Shown piece by piece: positions 41,573-42,302 of a stretch of DNA of 42,302 nucleotides. Origin of the DNA: Mitsuaria sp. GD03876 (GTDB taxonomy: Bacteria > Pseudomonadota > Gammaproteobacteria > Burkholderiales > Burkholderiaceae_C); NCBI RefSeq assembly GCF_029840635.1, contig NZ_JAOCCU010000051.1:1-42302 (forward strand), written 5' to 3'. A program made the position numbers and the translations under genes. Position 1 is the stretch's first letter; the number at the start of each line of letters is the position of its first letter. Below the pieces are notes generated by a model. That model made no database searches, was not told the DNA's origin, and saw only the letters and a list, made by a program, of their open reading frames with translations.

Positions 41573-42302
41573 CTACAGGACCCCTGATTTTAGGGGCACG
41601 AACAGGACCGCTTCATGCAGGCTGCGCACGAAGCGCGAGCCCGCGGCGTCGCGGACATGGTCGATGAGGACCAGGACTTGCCCGCGGCCGCTGGGCGCGG
41701 TCATCGGCGCGACCAGCCGCCCGCCGGGCGCGAGCTGGTCCAGCCAGGCCTGGGGAATGTTGTCGCCGCCCGCGGCGGAGATGATGCTGTCGTACGGCGC
41801 GGACGGCGCGTGGCCGAGCATGCCGTCGCCGTAGACCAGCCGGACCTGGTGCTGACCCGCGAGATTGGCGCGCGCCTTGTCGTGCAGCGGCCGCAGGCGC
41901 TCCACCGACACCACCTGTTTCGAGAGTTGCACCAGCAGCGCCGCCTGGTAGCCGCAGCCGGTGCCGATCTCCAGCACCTTGCCGAGGTGGCCGCGTTGCT
42001 GCGCGCCGGGCGCGGCCAGCATCAGCGCCATCATCCGGCCCACGACAGACGGCTTGGAGATGGTCTGGCCGTGGCCGATCGGCAGGCTGGTGTCCTCGTA
42101 CGCCTGGGTGGCGAGCGCGGAGTCGACGAAGGCATGCCGCGGCACGCTGGCCAGCGCCTGCAGCACGCGCTCGTCGGCCAGGCCGTCGCGGCGCAGCCGC
42201 TGCACCATGCGCTGGCGCACGCCCGCCGAATCCAGGCCGAGGCCGATCGGCGTCGTCTGCCGGGCCTTGATGGCGGCGGCCTGCTGCCAGTGGCCCTGCG
42301 GC
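41573..42302 (-). CDS. pcm: Protein-L-isoaspartate O-methyltransferase (5' end outside window)
   Basis: The frame is open to the window edge; a GTG at 42220 is an internal codon, since upstream sequence (GLGLDSAGVRQRMVQ) continues the family's N-terminus seen in Burkholderiales. About 243 residues are visible. The enzyme methylates isoaspartyl residues in damaged proteins to start their repair. Family signatures are PRHAFVDSALATQAYEDTSLPIGHGQTIS (parts: PRHAFVDSALATQAY and LPIGHGQTIS), the SAM-binding VLEIGTGCGYQAALL, and DSIISAAGGDNIPQAWLDQL. The stop is 55 bases before nlpD, consistent with the common surE-pcm-nlpD-rpoS order; surE would lie just beyond the window. Confidence 0.95.
   Translation of the reverse strand, partial: PQGHWQQAAAIKARQTTPIGLGLDSAGVRQRMVQRLRRDGLADERVLQALASVPRHAFVDSALATQAYEDTSLPIGHGQTISKPSVVGRMMALMLAAPGAQQRGHLGKVLEIGTGCGYQAALLVQLSKQVVSVERLRPLHDKARANLAGQHQVRLVYGDGMLGHAPSAPYDSIISAAGGDNIPQAWLDQLAPGGRLVAPMTAPSGRGQVLVLIDHVRDAAGSRFVRSLHEAVLFVPLKSGVL

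Overview
The window is about 42 kb of very GC-rich DNA (roughly 70% G+C by eye) from a beta-proteobacterium, most likely Burkholderiales of the Roseateles/Mitsuaria/Rubrivivax type. Support comes from the pcm-nlpD-rpoS order followed by rlmD and aroC, the RlmD cysteine motif, and the TRAP and chemotaxis gene styles. The genus is an inference; no rRNA or tRNA gene was seen.

Layout. 1-3266: 3' part of a large effector-like protein of unknown family. 3404-6386: three co-oriented glycan genes (a GT4-like glycosyltransferase, a DUF5672 protein, a second glycosyltransferase-like protein). 6573-8147: a chemotaxis receptor with a good terminator and an FNR-like palindrome upstream. 8375-8599: a small orphan ORF. 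8682-11804 (minus): an overlapping operon of a zinc-PLC-like secreted enzyme, a parvulin-like foldase with a His-rich tail, and a membrane-anchored helical protein. 11997-15730 (minus): a patatin phospholipase, a protein ending in a MARTX/TcdB-like (C80) cysteine protease domain, and a periplasmic binding protein. 15954-19425 (minus): a gluconate-type operon, gntK-dctQ-dctM-dctP.

19634-29706 looks like an accessory island. It holds one hypothetical gene on the plus strand, then on the minus strand three small exported proteins, a small membrane protein, a Sec-exported Rhs protein with a low-GC C-terminus, and a Sec-exported SpvB/TcB-like protein. The last two resemble the B and C parts of a Tc-toxin cocoon without the A pore. 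The small membrane gene directly behind the Rhs gene is the immunity candidate. The island sits between gntK and a LacI-type regulator (29968-30993). Both flanks carry the same palindrome, GATAGCGCTATC or a one-base variant, so the island probably split an ancestral gntK/gntR divergent locus.

31116-42302 is core-like and all on the minus strand: a short DUF58-like protein, an RND efflux pump (adaptor and permease, no outer-membrane gene in the window), aroC, rlmD, rpoS, nlpD and pcm (cut by the window end). Two copies of a REP-like palindrome lie 31 kb apart in opposite orientations.

The best candidates for new biology are the split Sec-exported SpvB/Rhs system with its unassigned toxin tail and putative immunity gene, the stand-alone C80-like protein, and the PLC/foldase operon.
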